From: Agarilytica rhodophyticola
GTDB taxonomy: Bacteria > Pseudomonadota > Gammaproteobacteria > Pseudomonadales > Cellvibrionaceae
Length of the DNA stretch: 64,000 nucleotides
Direction: 5' to 3'
Assembly (NCBI RefSeq): GCF_002157225.2
Contig: NZ_CP020038.1
Coordinates: forward strand, 2,379,001 to 2,443,000
The first letter of the stretch is position 1, and the number at the start of each line of letters is the position of its first letter. The translations under genes were made by a program, and so were the position numbers. Under the pieces are notes generated by a model. That model saw nothing but the letters and a program-made list of their open reading frames with translations. It did not search any database and was not told where the DNA came from. Shown one piece after another: positions 8,405 to 16,761 of the stretch.

Positions 8405-10330
8405 ATGTTTCGTTGTATTGCATCATCTTTATTTGGCAAATGCTCTTCTGCCAAAGGTCTAGTATTGTTTGTACTAATCGGTATTTTTCTTAGTGGCTGT
8501 AATGCTGGCTTTGGGCGTTCAGGTGACACAGACCTAGAACGCTTGGTCTTGAGTGATGGCGTTACCTTAGACCCTGCTTTTCGGCGAGATCAACTGGATT
8601 ACACGGCAAGAGTGGCGATGAGTGTTGACTCCATTACATTTAACGCAACGCCTGATGATGATAAGGCGACAATGCGCCTTAATGGTGAGGACTTTCCTGC
8701 AGATACTACGGTTACCCGCCCATTGGCCTTTGGCCGCAATACCTTTGAGATAGAAGTGATTGCTGAAAATGAACTGACCGAGACATACACTATCGTGATT
8801 ACTCGCGTACAGGAGTCCAGCAGCGATGCATCTCTCAGTGCTTTGAAAGTGGAGTATGTAGGCCTTGACTTTAATCGTGATACAACAAGCTACACCATGG
8901 CTCCTAATTATTTTGTCAATGAAACTGTGGTGACCGTGACTAAGTCGGATGAGCTGGCAACGGCTACTCTCGGTAGCCAAGCACTGGCTAATGGCAGAGC
9001 AAGTTCAGGTGTGGCCCTATCAGCAGGGCAGGCGAGTGATCTTGAAGTCAAAGTGACCGCCAGTGATGGCACAACTATGCGCAGCTATACAACCGCTGTT
9101 ACCCGAGGTGCCAAGAGCGACCTCACCGTTGCCATGCTGCCAAAAGATTCAACTCTGGTCACGGGCGATAAATTTGGTGATGTATTAGCCTTTGATGGCA
9201 ATACCTTAGCCATTGCCGCCACAGGGCGAGCGAGAGGTGGATCAGCAGGTGATAACGCCGGTGCTGTCTTTGTTTATTTCCGCACAGGCGATACCTGGGC
9301 CTTGCAATCACAGCTTGACGGCCCAGCCAATGGCGATTTGTTTGGCACTAGTCTTGCGCTCAACGGCGATGTGCTGGCGGTAGGTGCGCCAGGAACCAGT
9401 AGTTCAAGTGGTGCCGTTCATTTCTATACGCGATCAGGTGGTAGTTGGAGTTTCGATGAAACTATCACTGCTCCTTCTGGCGGCGAGTTTGGTTTCTCGC
9501 TGGATCTTGACGACGACTTTCTTGTTGTTGGCGCACCTGCGACGGACTCTGGCGTAGGTGCCGTTTATGTTTATATACCGGACTCAGGTTCATGGTCATT
9601 AGAACAAACATTACGTGCCAATGGTGGGCGCTTTGGTCAAGTGGTGCAGTTAAATGTAGATCAGGCGAATCCTGAATTTGTTGCTAGCGCGCCCAACGAG
9701 ACAGATACCACCAATAGCTTAAATAATGCCGGGGCGGTTTATGTGTATGAACGCAATAGTTCGAATATGTGGTCTCAGGAGAAACAAATAACGCCAAGTG
9801 TGCGTAGCGCTGATGATAATTTTGGCGCTTCGTTGGCGGTTTTACGAAACCGTATCGCTGTTGGCGTACCAGGAGATGATAGTGGCAATGTGGGCGTTGG
9901 CAACGCTGCTAACGACACTGGTGCCCCTGATTCTGGTGCGGCTTATGTCTTCACTCGTCAGAGCCAAGGGGAAAATTGGATTGAGGATGTGTTTATTAAG
10001 GCGACACAGCGCTCAAATGGTATGGCTTTTGGTTCTCAGGTGGCTCTGTCAGCGAGTATGCTCGCGGTGAGTGCTCCAATGGAAGATGGTTCCTCCATGA
10101 GAATTAGTGACGATGATGACAGCCTAGGTATTAATGACTCCGGCGCCGTATACGTATTTGAAAAAGAAAATAACACTTGGACACATCAATTGTATGTGAA
10201 AGCGACGAATACTAATTTAGAAGATGCATTTGGTTCGTCATTAATTTTCGATGGTGAAGATTTAATTGTCGGCGCTGAGAATGAAGACACTTCAGCTTTT
10301 CAATCAGGGGCCGCCTACATCATCCGTTAA
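8405..10330 (+). CDS. Lipoprotein with cadherin-like beta-sandwich domains and FG-GAP repeats
   Basis: A 641-residue predicted lipoprotein. The signal ends in the lipobox LSGC (Cys32). Two cadherin-like beta-sandwich domains follow (about 42-140 and 143-238); both show the pattern LSxGxxLxPxFxxxxxxYT and end with a YTxxxTR strand. The rest (about 250-641) is a chain of FG-GAP/integrin-alpha-like beta-propeller blades with recurring FGxSLAL, LAVGAP and GAVYVY units. The product is probably displayed at the outer membrane for adhesion, carbohydrate binding or matrix contact; the ligand is unknown. The gene is monocistronic and ends in a long hairpin (10381-10411). Confidence 0.85.
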   Translation: MFRCIASSLFGKCSSAKGLVLFVLIGIFLSGCNAGFGRSGDTDLERLVLSDGVTLDPAFRRDQLDYTARVAMSVDSITFNATPDDDKATMRLNGEDFPADTTVTRPLAFGRNTFEIEVIAENELTETYTIVITRVQESSSDASLSALKVEYVGLDFNRDTTSYTMAPNYFVNETVVTVTKSDELATATLGSQALANGRASSGVALSAGQASDLEVKVTASDGTTMRSYTTAVTRGAKSDLTVAMLPKDSTLVTGDKFGDVLAFDGNTLAIAATGRARGGSAGDNAGAVFVYFRTGDTWALQSQLDGPANGDLFGTSLALNGDVLAVGAPGTSSSSGAVHFYTRSGGSWSFDETITAPSGGEFGFSLDLDDDFLVVGAPATDSGVGAVYVYIPDSGSWSLEQTLRANGGRFGQVVQLNVDQANPEFVASAPNETDTTNSLNNAGAVYVYERNSSNMWSQEKQITPSVRSADDNFGASLAVLRNRIAVGVPGDDSGNVGVGNAANDTGAPDSGAAYVFTRQSQGENWIEDVFIKATQRSNGMAFGSQVALSASMLAVSAPMEDGSSMRISDDDDSLGINDSGAVYVFEKENNTWTHQLYVKATNTNLEDAFGSSLIFDGEDLIVGAENEDTSAFQSGAAYIIR

Positions 10331-10656
10331 TTTTTGCAGGTCAAAATCTTTATATAGAAACTAAAAGCCCTGTCTGATAGAGGCTGATTTTAAAAGAATT
10401 AAAATCAGCCTTATGCAATATCTAAAAAGTCAGGTACACAAGGTAAACAGGAAAGTAGTGTTATCGCTATGACAATCATGCGAAAAAAAGACTTTAAATC
10501 AAAATACCCAGTTGAATTCAAAGTATAAATGCTAACGAGTCAACCTAGAATCGTGCAGTCTTCTATTACGCACGACTCTTATTACGCCACACTTATTACA
10601 CCACAATGCTCACCTTTGGCTGCAACATTTTTGACACCAACACTAACGTTAGAAGA
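10331..10656. other. Intergenic region before the small membrane protein gene, with 14-bp tandem repeats
   Basis: Apart from the terminator hairpin, the region holds two adjacent 14-bp units, CTTATTACGCCACA (10578-10591) and CTTATTACACCACA (10592-10605), with a weaker third copy just upstream. Immediately before the likely start codon is CTAACGTTAGAAG, which resembles an integron cassette boundary. No other gene is visible. Confidence 0.5.
10381..10411 (+). terminator. 13-bp perfect stem-loop after the FG-GAP lipoprotein gene
   Basis: AGGCTGATTTTAA and its exact complement flank the 5-nt loop AAGAA. The hairpin lies 50 nt after the stop codon. The T-tract is poor, but the length of the perfect stem supports a transcription end or mRNA-stabilising role. 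Confidence 0.65.
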
Positions 10657-11046
10657 ATGATGCAATTTAATCCAGGTTTTAGATTGTCAAAATTGGATAT
10701 TAGCGTTATTACAGTATCTTTTGTTCTAGCGAGCTTCCTTTATCAGTATTCGAGAATGCTCTGTTTTATTACATTATTTGTCGTTGCACACTTTTTTCTA
10801 TTCTGTAATCTAGCGAGAATGTCAAGAATACCTGAGTTAATTTGGGCTGGTGTATTTATAGTATGTGCATCAACATCCCTAAAATTTGGTGTACTGTCAG
10901 TTGAAATTTCAGTAGGAATTAGTTTATTTACCACTGCTTTATTGATTGCTTTGGAAGTGCAAAAGCCTTCATATCACGGTGTATATTGGCAAAAGCTCAA
11001 TCCAAATTTGGAGAAATGGTTTGAAAATAATTGTCATGCAAGATAA
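10657..11046 (+). CDS. Small hypothetical multi-pass membrane protein, possibly cassette-borne
   Basis: I place the start at one of the tandem ATGs at 10657/10660, directly after CTAACGTTAGAAG, rather than at the earlier ATG at 10606, which lies in repeat DNA. The roughly 129-residue product has three to four hydrophobic segments (starting about VITVSFVLASFLY, then FITLFVVAHFFLF and IWAGVFIVCAS) and a polar C-terminal tail of about 30 residues. I recognise no family. Codon and base composition look more AT-rich than the neighbouring lipoprotein gene. GGCTAACAAGG follows the stop codon within about 15 nt. Both flanks fit the ends of an integron-type gene cassette, but no integrase gene or full attC fold is seen. 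Confidence 0.5.
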   Translation: MMQFNPGFRLSKLDISVITVSFVLASFLYQYSRMLCFITLFVVAHFFLFCNLARMSRIPELIWAGVFIVCASTSLKFGVLSVEISVGISLFTTALLIALEVQKPSYHGVYWQKLNPNLEKWFENNCHAR

Positions 11047-11144
11047 TGCCAAAGGCTAACAAGGTGTTCACATTTGTTCCGGCTGCAAAAAGTGTGGTCC
11101 TTACCGATAGCTTACTCCTTTAGCTTTCTAGACAACCCTTAGAA

Positions 11145-12125
11145 TTAAGCCGCCAACCATTCCAGTACTGGATGACCAAGGTGGATAGTTAAAATGATAG
11201 AAATACACCATAGACTGCCTATAAATGCTGTCGCAAGCCAGTGAGTAAACGTAGAGTTTTTATGACTAACACTGCGTGATTCCCAATGCTTTTTCAGCAT
11301 TTGTGCTCTGGCTATAAAGTCGTTTGCCTCATTGGAATTATGATTTTTATCAATTGAAGAATAGCACTTTTCTAGTGTTTCCATCACTAGTGAAATTTCA
11401 AGTGTTTGATGCTCACTTTGCACTGCCACCAAGTCACAAACCTGTTCTGTATAGTCAGATAGCTCCTGTCGAATTCGTATTCTATAGCGTTTGGGCCAAG
11501 CAATGGTCGCCCAATAGATTAGCCATTTTCGCAGGTTGTCTTTTCGTATAACGTGTGTTTGTTCGTGTGCTAGAACGAATTGCATCTGTTCTTTGGTAAG
11601 CATCTCAGACAGACCGCGAGAAATAAATATCTTGGGTTTAAGTAGACCTGAGCACCATGCCAGTGCGGCCTTACTATCCAAAACTTTATAGGATGAAGTA
11701 GTAGGCCTAGCTAAACGATTTAACATGTCGAGTTTGTTTTGATTCCAACGCAATTGCACAATTATCATTGTGCAAACAGCAATTAACAAGCTAACGAATA
11801 AAGCGATTATAGTGAGGGTTTGCGTCTTGTCGACCGTGAATTGGAGACTATGCGGAGTACAATCGAGGTCGTGACAATGGTCAGCAATGAAAGGAAAAGC
11901 AAACTCTGGCAACGATAAGGCAATCAATCCTGCTGGAGCAGCCAAGGGTACGAGAAGCCCATAAAGCAGAATGCAAAGTGCAGCGTGTTCTGCGGTTACT
12001 TTGGTAAGTATCCGAGACATCAAGGGATAAAAGCTGGCGATAAGCCATGAAAGTGCCACAAAAATGATGACCCAACTACTTATGTGGTAGAGAACATTAA
12101 GAAATAGATTCATCATCGCTAACAT
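11145..12125 (-). CDS. M56-family (BlaR1/MecR1-like) membrane metallopeptidase
   Basis: The protein has several N-terminal transmembrane segments, the zinc peptidase motif HEQTH (about residue 188) within VLAHEQTHVIRKDN, and a C-terminal transmembrane segment. It lacks the extracellular penicillin-binding sensor domain of BlaR1. Family members sense an envelope signal and inactivate a BlaI-type repressor by proteolysis. The open frame extends to 12188, but the upstream part lies wholly inside the BlaI-like gene. The ATG at 12125 (or 12116/12113), just before the first hydrophobic helix, is a better start and gives a coupled overlap of under 30 nt with the repressor gene. Confidence 0.85.
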   Translation of the reverse strand: MLAMMNLFLNVLYHISSWVIIFVALSWLIASFYPLMSRILTKVTAEHAALCILLYGLLVPLAAPAGLIALSLPEFAFPFIADHCHDLDCTPHSLQFTVDKTQTLTIIALFVSLLIAVCTMIIVQLRWNQNKLDMLNRLARPTTSSYKVLDSKAALAWCSGLLKPKIFISRGLSEMLTKEQMQFVLAHEQTHVIRKDNLRKWLIYWATIAWPKRYRIRIRQELSDYTEQVCDLVAVQSEHQTLEISLVMETLEKCYSSIDKNHNSNEANDFIARAQMLKKHWESRSVSHKNSTFTHWLATAFIGSLWCISIILTIHLGHPVLEWLAA

Positions 12126-12549
12126 CAACGAGTAGATTTTCAAACTTACTCTGGTTGGCCATATCTCGGCAGGATGATTTCTCATCATAAAAACGAGTGA
12201 AGCCAGAAACTAAAGGCGCCATATCTCCATCGCAAATTTGCTCGGTGATATCTCCAAGCAACTGACTAATTATTTGATCTTGTGTGACGGCTGCTTGGTA
12301 AACAAAATGTCTACCGGCTTTTTCTCTATGCAATAATTTTTTTCTATGCAGGCGCTCAAGAGTACTTTGCACAGTGCTTACACTCAGTTCACGGTCAGCA
12401 ATGTTGTTCAATACCTGTTTAACAGAAAGCGCTCTCCCTCGCCAAAGTATCTTCATAACTTCCAACTCTCTTTCACCGAGCGCTGGCGCTTTAGGAGTGG
12501 GTGACAATTCGCTTAAAAGTTGACCTAGCTTGTTGGTCAAGTGGTTCAC
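12097..12549 (-). CDS. BlaI/MecI/CopY-family transcriptional repressor
   Basis: The 150 residues contain the BlaI-type winged helix (about 25-95): LGERELEVMKILW, SVKQVLNNI, then LSVSTVQSTLERLHRKKLL as the recognition helix and a RHFVYQ wing. The C-terminal part should dimerise and carry the cleavage site used by the partner M56 protein. Translation starts with GTG at 12549. The gene is co-transcribed with, and overlaps, the M56 peptidase gene, and is divergent from a TonB receptor whose expression it probably controls along with its own. CopY-type copper sensing is an alternative, but I see no CxC motif at the C-terminus. Confidence 0.88.
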   Translation of the reverse strand: MNHLTNKLGQLLSELSPTPKAPALGERELEVMKILWRGRALSVKQVLNNIADRELSVSTVQSTLERLHRKKLLHREKAGRHFVYQAAVTQDQIISQLLGDITEQICDGDMAPLVSGFTRFYDEKSSCRDMANQSKFENLLVDVSDDESIS

Positions 12550-12560
12550 AAAAGCCTACC

Positions 12561-12611
12561 TATTATCGGTTTTCAGAAGGTGCTAGATAATACACGTTTA
12601 GCCATATTATC
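12561..12611. promoter_or_regulatory. Candidate operator: three TATTATC/GATAATA elements between the repressor and TonB receptor genes
   Basis: TATTATC occurs at 12561-12567 and 12605-12611, and its exact complement GATAATA at 12586-12592. They form two inverted pairs with spacers of 18 and 12 nt. All lie in the 100-nt divergent promoter region, where a BlaI-like dimer is expected to bind. The elements also resemble -10 boxes, which would allow direct competition with RNA polymerase. Confidence 0.5.
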
Positions 12612-12655
12612 AGCCAGACATTTTAGCTTGAGTGAGATACAAAGGGGAAATACCC

Positions 12656-14716
12656 ATGATGAAAAGACTGAACATTTATTTATTGGTTACATTTACCAGT
12701 CAGTCTGTCGTTGCACACCAAAATATTGAAAATATTATTATTGAAGGCCGGCAAAGGAATCTTCTTGGTGAAGCCGTTTCGGCTTCCGAGGGAGTGGTTG
12801 GACAAAAAGAAATTGAACTTCGCCCTTTGTTACGCACTGGCGAAGTATTAGAGCTAATTCCTGGAATGGTAGTAACCCAACATAGTGGTACCGGTAAGGC
12901 CAACCAATATTTTTTGCGAGGCTTTAATCTAGACCACGGTACCGATTTTTCGACCCAAATTGATGGCATGCCAGTAAATATGCGTACTCACGGACACGGG
13001 CAGGGTTATACCGATATTAATTTCTTGATACCTGAGACCGTATTGCAACTCGACTATAAAAAAGGCGCATACTATGCTGATGTGGGGGATTTTAGTGGTG
13101 CTGGTAGCACACAGATTACGACGATTCGAAACGCAAAGCGCGGATTGATAACCGCGACTGTGGGTGAAGATTCGTTTTACAGGCTGTTTGCCATGGATAG
13201 CGTTGCTCTAGCCGGGGGAGAGTTTTTATTTGCCGCAGAAGGTAATCGCTACGACGGGCCGTGGACAGACATTGAGGAAGACCTGAATAAAATTAATGTT
13301 CTCGCAAAGCATACCCGTCCTTTAAAAGAGGGTTTCATAAGCTTCTCAGTAATGGCGTATGACAACAGTTGGAACAGCGCCGACCAGATTCCTCTTCGGG
13401 CTGTAGAGCAGGGTATTATCGATGAATTGGGCTCAATTGATGATACTGTAGGTGGTGATTCTAGTCGTTACAGTCTAAGTACTACATGGCAACAAGGTGC
13501 CTGGGAGGGGGCGGCCTATTTCATTGATTACTCACTGAATCTCTGGTCAAATTTTACTTACTTCTTAGATGATCCCGATAATGGCGACCAATTTGAACAG
13601 GTAGATGAACGCAACATCTACGGCGGACAACTCAGCTATTTGCACAAAGGTAATCTGCTAGCAGGGAAAAAGACGAGCAATCGATTTGGTATTGAACTGC
13701 GCGTGGATGATATCGATGAAGTAGGGCTTTACCAGACGCAGGCTCGAAGTCGATTGGGTGTCAATCGCAGCGACCAAGTAGAACAGTCAAGTATCGGTTT
13801 ATTCTGGGAAAATCGCACTGCTTGGAGTGAGCGCCTTAGGAGTGTTGTGGGCTTGCGCTACGACTACTACGATTTTAGTGTTAATGATCGAGTAGGCACC
13901 AATACAAATAACGTTGATTTGAGTGCGAATAGTGGTAGCGCTAGTGATGACCTAGTATCTATAAAATCGAGCTTGATTTACACCTTTGACAATGAATGGG
14001 AAGGCTATGTTTCTACAGGCCAAGGTTTTCATTCCAATGATGCACGTGGCACTACCATTCGAGTTGACCCATCTGATGGCAGCGCTGTGGATGCGGTAGA
14101 CCCTTTAGTAAAATCATTCGGTTATGAGACGGGCTTGCGCGGTTTTATTAGCGATCGGCTTAATACATCTATCGCATTGTGGACACTAGAGTTGGACAGC
14201 GAATTACTGTTTGTCGGCGATGCGGGTAATACCGAGGCGAGCCGCAGTTCTGAGCGCTCGGGCTTGGAGCTGACGACGTATTATCAGCTTACAGATTATT
14301 TCAGCATAGACCTTGAATATGCCTATACCGATGCTAAGTTCAGTGATTCAGCACCCGAAGGCGATGAAATACCTGGCGCCGTTAAAAATGTACTCCAGGC
14401 AGGCCTGAATGTGGATTTTAATGAGGGTTGGTATGGCAGCTTGAGAGCGCGACACTTTGGTGAACGACCACTTGTTGAAGATGGTTCTGTAAAATCTGAT
14501 TCTAGTACGATCTTTAATTTACGCGTTGGCTTTCGCCAGGCCGACTGGAGTGTGAGAGCGGATATCTTGAATCTTAGTGATAGCAATGATCACGATATTG
14601 ATTATTTTTATGCTTCACGGCTATCCAGCGAAGCACCAGGAACAGAGACTGAGGACATTCATTATCATGTTATTGAGCCTCGAACCGTGAGAATCTCCCT
14701 AAGCTATCATTTATAA
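12656..14716 (+). CDS. TonB-dependent outer-membrane receptor under BlaI-type control
   Basis: A 686-residue receptor using the ATG at 12656, which has AAGGGGAA (12642-12649) at a good distance; an upstream ATG at 12632 has no such site. A signal peptide (about 1-21, ending VVAHQ) is followed by a plug domain: LLRTGEVLELIPGMVV, QYFLRGFNLDHGTDF and the family-characteristic HGHGQGYTDINFLIPE. A beta-barrel follows, ending in the aromatic-terminated strand ISLSYHL. Such receptors import metal chelates, vitamins or oligosaccharides using TonB energy. The ligand is not evident. Control by an M56/BlaI pair suggests response to an envelope or substrate-derived signal rather than Fur. Confidence 0.9.
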   Translation: MMKRLNIYLLVTFTSQSVVAHQNIENIIIEGRQRNLLGEAVSASEGVVGQKEIELRPLLRTGEVLELIPGMVVTQHSGTGKANQYFLRGFNLDHGTDFSTQIDGMPVNMRTHGHGQGYTDINFLIPETVLQLDYKKGAYYADVGDFSGAGSTQITTIRNAKRGLITATVGEDSFYRLFAMDSVALAGGEFLFAAEGNRYDGPWTDIEEDLNKINVLAKHTRPLKEGFISFSVMAYDNSWNSADQIPLRAVEQGIIDELGSIDDTVGGDSSRYSLSTTWQQGAWEGAAYFIDYSLNLWSNFTYFLDDPDNGDQFEQVDERNIYGGQLSYLHKGNLLAGKKTSNRFGIELRVDDIDEVGLYQTQARSRLGVNRSDQVEQSSIGLFWENRTAWSERLRSVVGLRYDYYDFSVNDRVGTNTNNVDLSANSGSASDDLVSIKSSLIYTFDNEWEGYVSTGQGFHSNDARGTTIRVDPSDGSAVDAVDPLVKSFGYETGLRGFISDRLNTSIALWTLELDSELLFVGDAGNTEASRSSERSGLELTTYYQLTDYFSIDLEYAYTDAKFSDSAPEGDEIPGAVKNVLQAGLNVDFNEGWYGSLRARHFGERPLVEDGSVKSDSSTIFNLRVGFRQADWSVRADILNLSDSNDHDIDYFYASRLSSEAPGTETEDIHYHVIEPRTVRISLSYHL

Positions 14717-14772
14717 AATTTTCAGAATTTGTATAGGACGAGTGCCAACCCAAGATCAAATCAACAGGTTCA

Positions 14773-14962
14773 AAGAGAGGCTCTCATCCTTTTTCTTATT
14801 GGCATTAATCTGCTTCACTGTTTTTATCCAGGTTTGTTTGGCACTGGTCAGCTTAATTTACGGGGGGCGTGTGCTATCGGCAAGCTTGCTGAAACATCGA
14901 TAATATTTTTCCAGCAGTCGACGGCAGACTTCGACGCCAACTCTCATTTTTCGACTCGGGCT
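14773..14962 (-). pseudogene. Decayed duplicate of the small lipoprotein gene at 16054-16452
   Basis: Reading the minus strand gives VGVEVCRRLLEKYYRCFSKL, which matches IGVESCDRLLEKYRRCLAKL of the intact gene. It then shows an in-frame TAA (14858-14860), and after it SAKQTWIKTVKQ and KKKDESLS, matching KAEQTWIKTSKQ and KKMDESLS. Relative to the intact copy there are small in-frame deletions (about 2 and 9 codons), a nonsense codon, and no signal peptide or lipobox. At DNA level, blocks such as TTTTTATCCAGGTTTGTT are identical between the copies. This is a remnant of a paralogue, separated from the live copy by the DUF3365 gene. Confidence 0.8.
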
Positions 14963-15116
14963 TTTTTGTTTAGTGCATATTAAATATCGTGAAGGTAATT
15001 TAGGGACGAGCAACAGAAATAAAATTAGCGTGAATATGTCTTAGTCACTGTTATTTTTGAAAGAGAAAATATATTTTATTTAAAAAACAGAGACCAACTT
15101 AACAGGTAAACATGCT

Positions 15117-15728
15117 GTGAAAACGACATATTTCTCTATTTTCGTTATTACTTTATTTGGCTTATTTACAAATATGCCTATTGCCTCAGAGCAAGATGGT
15201 AAAACAATAAAAGCGTTCAGTAGCGAGTCTAGTTCTGAAGCGTTGACACTGGAAGCAAAGGCTATTGCAAAGACATTTTCTTCCCGTTTGAAACCCATTC
15301 TTAAAAGTGCCATTCAGTCCGGTGGTTTTACTTCGGCAGTTGAGGTCTGTTCTTCTGCTGCGCCTGAAATCGCTAAAAACTTAAGCTTAGAAACAGGTTG
15401 GTCTATATCTCGTGTCAGTCTGCAACCCCGCAATCTGCATAGTGCAGTCGCTGACCCGTTTGAATATGAGGTCTTGCGTGAATTTGATGAACGGCAATTA
15501 AAAGGTGAGTCTGCACAGCTTATGCATTATTCTAAAATAGTAAACAACGAATATAGATTTATGAAAGCTCAGGGTGTCGAAGCTATTTGTCTAAATTGCC
15601 ATGGGAAAAATATCAGTGGAGAGTTAAAGCAAAAAATCATGACACATTATCCTGATGATGCAGCCACTGGCTATTCATTAGGACAGATTCGTGGTGCCAT
15701 CAGTTTAACAAAAACCTTAGATAAATAG
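15117..15728 (+). CDS. Exported DUF3365 (Tll0287-like) haem-c protein
   Basis: The 203-residue product begins at a GTG and has a signal peptide (about 1-24). The DUF3365/Tll0287-like domain shows AVEVCSSAAPEIA, SLQPRNLHSAVADPFE and a single c-type haem motif CLNCH (about residues 160-164), followed by YPDDAATGYSLGQIRGA, the usual end of this family. Members are periplasmic PAS-like redox or gas sensors, or small cytochromes. The gene is flanked by the live and dead copies of the small lipoprotein gene, so the segment may have been rearranged. No cytochrome maturation gene is nearby. Confidence 0.88.
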   Translation: MKTTYFSIFVITLFGLFTNMPIASEQDGKTIKAFSSESSSEALTLEAKAIAKTFSSRLKPILKSAIQSGGFTSAVEVCSSAAPEIAKNLSLETGWSISRVSLQPRNLHSAVADPFEYEVLREFDERQLKGESAQLMHYSKIVNNEYRFMKAQGVEAICLNCHGKNISGELKQKIMTHYPDDAATGYSLGQIRGAISLTKTLDK

Positions 15729-16053
15729 TCTAAAGCTGACGCTAAAAAAGATGGTTTCTCACAGGATAAAAGAGAAACCACCGAAGAAAATGCTACATTG
15801 ACAATTATGTATTACAGGACACTCCTATTTGGATATCAGAGGTTAGATATCAGAGGTGCCCTTAGGTAATGAATAATACATAAGCGAGGAATGTACCACT
15901 TGAGTTTAGCGTCGTCGATGTGACAGTTTGTCGCAGTGATACATTCATATAAGTATTAAAATATTTTGGCGTCAGATATTATGGTCGCTAGGGAGTAGGG
16001 AAGGGATAAACAATTTTTATTTTTGTCTGCGCACCTGACGCCGGGAAGATTAT
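15729..16053. other. Intergenic region with a 14-bp tandem duplication
   Basis: GATATCAGAGGT occurs at 15832-15843 and again at 15846-15857 (14-bp period). I see no gene or clear terminator in the remaining sequence. Confidence 0.5.
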
Positions 16054-16452
16054 TTAATCCCACTGACAACCTTGGGCTTTCATCACTTGGGATAGGCTCT
16101 CATCCATTTTCTTACATGCGCTTGTAAGCTTTGCTTCGCTATTGGGCTGTTTCGATGTTTTTATCCAGGTTTGTTCGGCTTTGGTTAGTCCTACTTGCAT
16201 GGACTGACGAGTACTTTCAGGAAGTTTAGCTAAACACCGGCGATATTTTTCCAATAGCCGATCACAGCTTTCGACGCCAATTTTAATTTCGGGATTCACG
16301 GGTTCTGAATCATTACCGACAAAAAGAGGAGGCTCCACAGGAGCTTCTGGTTCTTTTTTTCCACAAGCAATAAGTGTTGCAAATAACAGTGTGTTGGCTG
16401 CTGCCATTACTCGTGTCACAAGGGAATTGCGAAGCATTTTCATAGTTAACAT
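16054..16452 (-). CDS. Small hypothetical lipoprotein
   Basis: A 132-residue predicted lipoprotein. The signal peptide ends at the lipobox LIAC (Cys30), followed by an acidic, proline-rich linker (about 31-55) and a helical domain (about 57-132) with four cysteines: GVESCDRLLEKYRRC, then LTSACKKMDES and a final CQWD. The spacing suggests two disulfides and recalls the LprI-type lysozyme-inhibitor fold, but this is not proved. Three possible ATGs (codons 1, 4 and 6) lack a clear ribosome binding site; the longest is given. A degraded paralogue lies at 14773-14962. Confidence 0.75.
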   Translation of the reverse strand: MLTMKMLRNSLVTRVMAAANTLLFATLIACGKKEPEAPVEPPLFVGNDSEPVNPEIKIGVESCDRLLEKYRRCLAKLPESTRQSMQVGLTKAEQTWIKTSKQPNSEAKLTSACKKMDESLSQVMKAQGCQWD

Positions 16453-16684
16453 ATTATTTATACACCGTTTTTTATTTTTGTCTGCAAATTTTTCTGCGCG
16501 TTTCGGGCTTGCAGATGTTTGTTATCCGGTAGTTCATTTTAATGCACTATAAATAAACAAATCCAAGTATTTACGCTCAATTTTAACTATTAATGTACAA
16601 ATTTATTTTCAGCCTGCTCCCTTTTATTTATTTTTTGCTCGTTATGGGATTATATATAGCGTTGTTTAGCCGATTAGTTATTGT

Positions 16685-16721
16685 GTTAAGGGAAGGGGGG
16701 ATCTATAAGTCTTCCCTTAAC
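16685..16721 (-). terminator. 11-bp perfect hairpin downstream of valS
   Basis: GTTAAGGGAAG (16685-16695) and CTTCCCTTAAC (16711-16721) are exact complements around a 15-nt loop, 41 nt beyond the valS stop. It is a likely transcription end for the pepA-holC-valS direction, though the T-tract is weak. Confidence 0.6.
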
Positions 16722-16761
16722 AACCGGAGAAATATGGAAAAATCTGTCGGGCTAATTGTGA

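Noticed and set aside
14729-14983. Plus-strand 84-codon frame after the TonB receptor
   Set aside because: It is the antisense of the decayed lipoprotein copy on the minus strand, which explains its openness.
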